This document shows, piece after piece, positions 61,808 through 64,000 of a stretch of DNA of 64,000 nucleotides; position 1 is the first letter of the stretch, and each line of letters starts with the position of its first letter. The translations under genes were made by a program, and so were the position numbers. The notes beneath the pieces were generated by a model. It did not search any database. It saw nothing but the letters and a program-made list of their open reading frames with translations, and was not told the origin of the DNA. Source of the stretch: Ampullaceana balthica (Eukaryota > Mollusca > Gastropoda > Lymnaeidae); NCBI GenBank assembly GCA_944989445.1, contig CALYLW010000019.1:2157648-2221647 (forward strand), given 5' to 3'.

Positions 61808-62083
61808 GGGGCCGTCCATAAAGTACATCACGCTATTTTTTTACCATTTTTAACTCCCCCCTTCCCCCCTGTCACAAACTGTCACACATCTCAGACCCCC
61901 CTCCCCTAAAGTACGTCACACTTTCTAACAAAAATGTTTTTTTTATTAACAAAATAATCAAAATTGAATATAAAACAGCGTGATGTCACAAATGGCCGAC
62001 CCCCACCCCCCTGTCACAAACTGTCACACTGTCTTACACCCCCTCCCCCCCTCTGGAGCGTGACGTACTTTATGGACGACCCC
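61808..62083. mobile_element. Harbinger-like MITE copy C (distinct subfamily)
   Basis: 276 bp with ends GGGGCCGTCCATAAAGTAC and the complement, flanked by TAA on both sides (61805-61807, 62084-62086). The interior differs from copies A and B. The AAAGTAC variant of the end defines a second subfamily. Confidence 0.7.
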
Positions 62084-62465
62084 TAAGATATTTGATCCCT
62101 CCCCTCAACCCACGCAAAATATACAACTGGTCGAAAGTTGCATACCTGAATACATAGAATCGGGGAAAAAGGGCTGCAACTTAGTCCGAGAGCTCTCCTC
62201 TCTCTCTTTTTGTTTTTGTCTTCTGTACTCCTCTTCCCTCGCCAGTTGGGGAGAGGGGTGGTAGGGAGGGGAGCTAACCTAAATGCACACAAAATGGCCA
62301 ACTACTTGACATAAGAATGTTGTAGAAATAAGCCAAATAGATATTGATATAAAAACCTTAATTTTTTTTATGTCTTAGACCCTTCATAAAAAAGTTGCTT
62401 TGTCATGGCCAATGAGTTTGTTCCATTCTATGACGCGTTATTTTTATAAATGTCTTTTTCATTAT

Positions 62466-62901
62466 GGGGCATCCATAAATGACGTCAGGCACTAAAAAAA
62501 AAGTGGTGGGGGGAGGGGGTCACACATTTGTGACGATGTGTGACGAGAGGGAGAGGGTGTTTAAGAAATGTGACGTCACATCAAAACGCGCAACTTTAAA
62601 TAAAATGTCCACTTAAATATTTGATTGCTTACAATTTATTTAACGACGTTTTAAACGTGTTACGATATTAGAGTGCAGCCTACACTAAATACATGCTTAA
62701 ATAACAAAAAAGTGATTTAAAAAATGCGCGTTTTTCAAATAGAAAATAAGACTTTTATGGGGGGTGGGTGGGTCGGCATAGCTTTGTAACGTCATATTGG
62801 AGGGGGGGGCTAAGTTTTTGGGACGACGTGTGACGAGGGAAAATGGGGGGGGGGTGTCAAAAATCGGCCAAAATTGCGTGACGTCATTTATGGACGGCCC
62901 C
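62466..62901. mobile_element. Harbinger-like MITE copy B
   Basis: 436 bp, same internal sequence as copy A (for example TAGAGTGCAGCC and the CAAAACGCGCAA stretch). The 3' end is GGACGGCCCC. Flanks are TAT at 62463-62465 and 62902-62904. Confidence 0.72.
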
Positions 62902-62999
62902 TATGTCACGAAATTGATATACGAAAAGAAAAAGAAACTTCTAAGAGATAGATACCACCCTTGCCCCAACTAAGAAATCCTTGACCTGTGGCCATCTAT

Positions 63000-63208
63000 C
63001 ATTACCATTCGACGTCCCCGAGTTCACCCAGCTCTGAATGAGTACCTGACACTAGTTAGGGAAACAAGGGCGGCTGGGAAATGTCGTGGTCACTCATTGC
63101 CGTGGCCTGTGAAACCTGCGTCACTTGCCAATATGTTCTTACCAGAAAGTATGACGCATTTATGTGCTGTATAGAGGGGGCGTCTGTATATATAAGACAA
63201 GACACCCG
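63000..63208 (+). mobile_element. same SINE family, 5'-truncated copy
   Basis: It contains the central AATGAGTACCTGACACTA stretch, the CCGTGGCCTGTGAAACCTG part, and the tail ATAGAGGGGGCGTCTGTA followed by degenerate ATAAGACAAGA. It lies about 80 bases upstream of the candidate terminal exon. Confidence 0.65.
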
Positions 63209-63289
63209 GGAAACAAGATATAGTGTATGCCAGTTAAACGCCAAGTAAGACACTGCTCAAAAATTGGTTTCTTTCCTCATTTACCCCAG

Positions 63290-63490
63290 GGAGAAAGAAA
63301 CACTATCGAAGAAGGCGATCGCAACGTAATGAGGATGTTTGTCGATGAGGCAAGGCAAGGAAAGCACTACAGCTTCGACGGATCTCAAATCGTTATGCCG
63401 GTGACCTGGGACACAATAAGCAAATATACCTTTCACTGTGGGTATATCGGGATATTTAAGAAATATGTTTGTGAGAGTACTCTAAAGTGA
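63290..63490 (+). CDS. candidate terminal exon of an unidentified gene
   Basis: A strong pyrimidine tract and CCCCAG acceptor (63285-63289) precede 66 open codons ending in TGA at 63488-63490. An AATAAA follows at 63506-63511, as expected for a last exon. The peptide has a balanced, globular look (GERNTIEEGDRNVMRMFVDE, later GSQIVMPVTWDTISKYTF). I do not recognise the family. A GTATAT after position 63440 could instead make it an internal exon whose gene runs out of the window. Confidence 0.35.
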   Translation, partial: GERNTIEEGDRNVMRMFVDEARQGKHYSFDGSQIVMPVTWDTISKYTFHCGYIGIFKKYVCESTLK

Positions 63491-63505
63491 TGAGGCGATG
63501 TAGCA

Positions 63506-63511
63506 AATAAA
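63506..63511 (+). promoter_or_regulatory. AATAAA polyadenylation signal after candidate exon
   Basis: The hexamer begins 16 bases after the stop of the candidate terminal exon. Its position supports that call but is not proof. Confidence 0.3.
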
Positions 63512-63550
63512 ATGAATTTGGCAGATATCTTTTGTTATACATTTAAAATA

Positions 63551-64000
63551 CAGCAGTACCTCGCGCTGCGTAGTTTATTCAATCCAGAGCTCAGTTCGTA
63601 ACCAAAAACGTTCGTAACCCAAAATATTGCAATCAATGAAATAGAGAGAATCCGTTTCGGTATGAAAGAATATGCTTCTTTTTTTTAAAATTTACATCCG
63701 GTCGTTAAACTAACAAAACAGTTAAGTGTGCGTGTACGTGACGTATTAAATAAGGGACAGGAATTGGTTCGAGAAACTCTTTGTTCTTTATGATGGTGGT
63801 GATAGTTGATTTTCCCATGCTTTATACTTTAGTGACGTCACACACACAAACGCATTATATTAAAGGCTATGACAGCGAGGTTGCGCGCACGTGCAATACT
63901 ACACTACTGTGCTGGCTCTTGTTAGAACTGCATGGCCTTCGTTTGTACTGTTCGCGATCGTTTGTCTATAACGTTAAAAATTGCTCTCTCTTTCGCTCTC
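63551..64000. mobile_element. Tigger-type element, left part, runs off the window
   Basis: Starts TA|CAGCAGTACCTCGCGCTGCG, a typical Tigger/mariner-type end, with the Y-A-C-C-T-C-G pattern and GTTCGTAACC repeats just inside. No transposase frame is seen before the window ends. Confidence 0.5.

Overview
The window comes from an animal nuclear genome. It is AT-rich, its genes are cut into many short exons by GT-AG introns, and it is crowded with eukaryotic transposons (hAT, Tigger/pogo, Harbinger-like MITEs, LINE tails, tRNA-derived SINEs) and tandem repeats. There is no sign of bacterial gene organisation. The repeat types and the divergence of the proteins suggest a lophotrochozoan, most likely a gastropod mollusc, but that is an inference.

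One gene fills about 3.05-50.17 kb on the + strand. I could follow 45 exons with largely consistent splice phases, about 5.8 kb of coding sequence or roughly 1,925 codons, down to a stop at 50165-50167. The product matches the C-terminal two thirds of ANKRD26 and related ankyrin-repeat/coiled-coil proteins. It has an acidic, proline- and serine-rich front part with a recurring W-D-S motif (exons 1-16), one large exon with an E/K/R-rich repeat coiled coil (exon 11), then a long coiled coil (exons 17-42) and the conserved C-terminal tail (exons 43-45). The ankyrin repeats themselves are not in the window and should lie upstream. One phase break remains between exons 40 and 41.

A second gene that none of the long open frames reveals lies tail-to-tail with it on the - strand at 53412-56232. 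Five short exons encode a 125-residue RPP14-like subunit of RNase P/MRP with a complete start and stop. A possible terminal exon of a third, unidentified gene sits at 63290-63490.

The most striking feature is the tandem repeats. About half the introns of the ANKRD26-like gene carry a minisatellite. At least nine of these repeat units reach into an exon edge or sit directly on it, so splice donors, acceptors or exon starts have been copied up to 12 times, and one 55-bp exon-derived unit about 53 times. Layered on this are transposons with readable target-site duplications: a hAT relic at 485-2870 with a Harbinger-like MITE inside it, a hAT-like element at 28412-29548, a Tigger-like element that jumped into a minisatellite at 44554-46593 with an inverted partner at 47614-49391, and a SINE/LINE pair sharing the same 3' tail.

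Layout: 1-3.05 kb LINE tail plus hAT relic; 3.05-50.2 kb ANKRD26-like gene; 50.2-53.4 kb 3' UTR/intergenic; 53.4-56.2 kb RPP14-like gene (-); 56.2-63.2 kb transposon-rich intergenic DNA; 63.29-63.49 kb candidate terminal exon; 63.55 kb to the end, start of another Tigger-type element.
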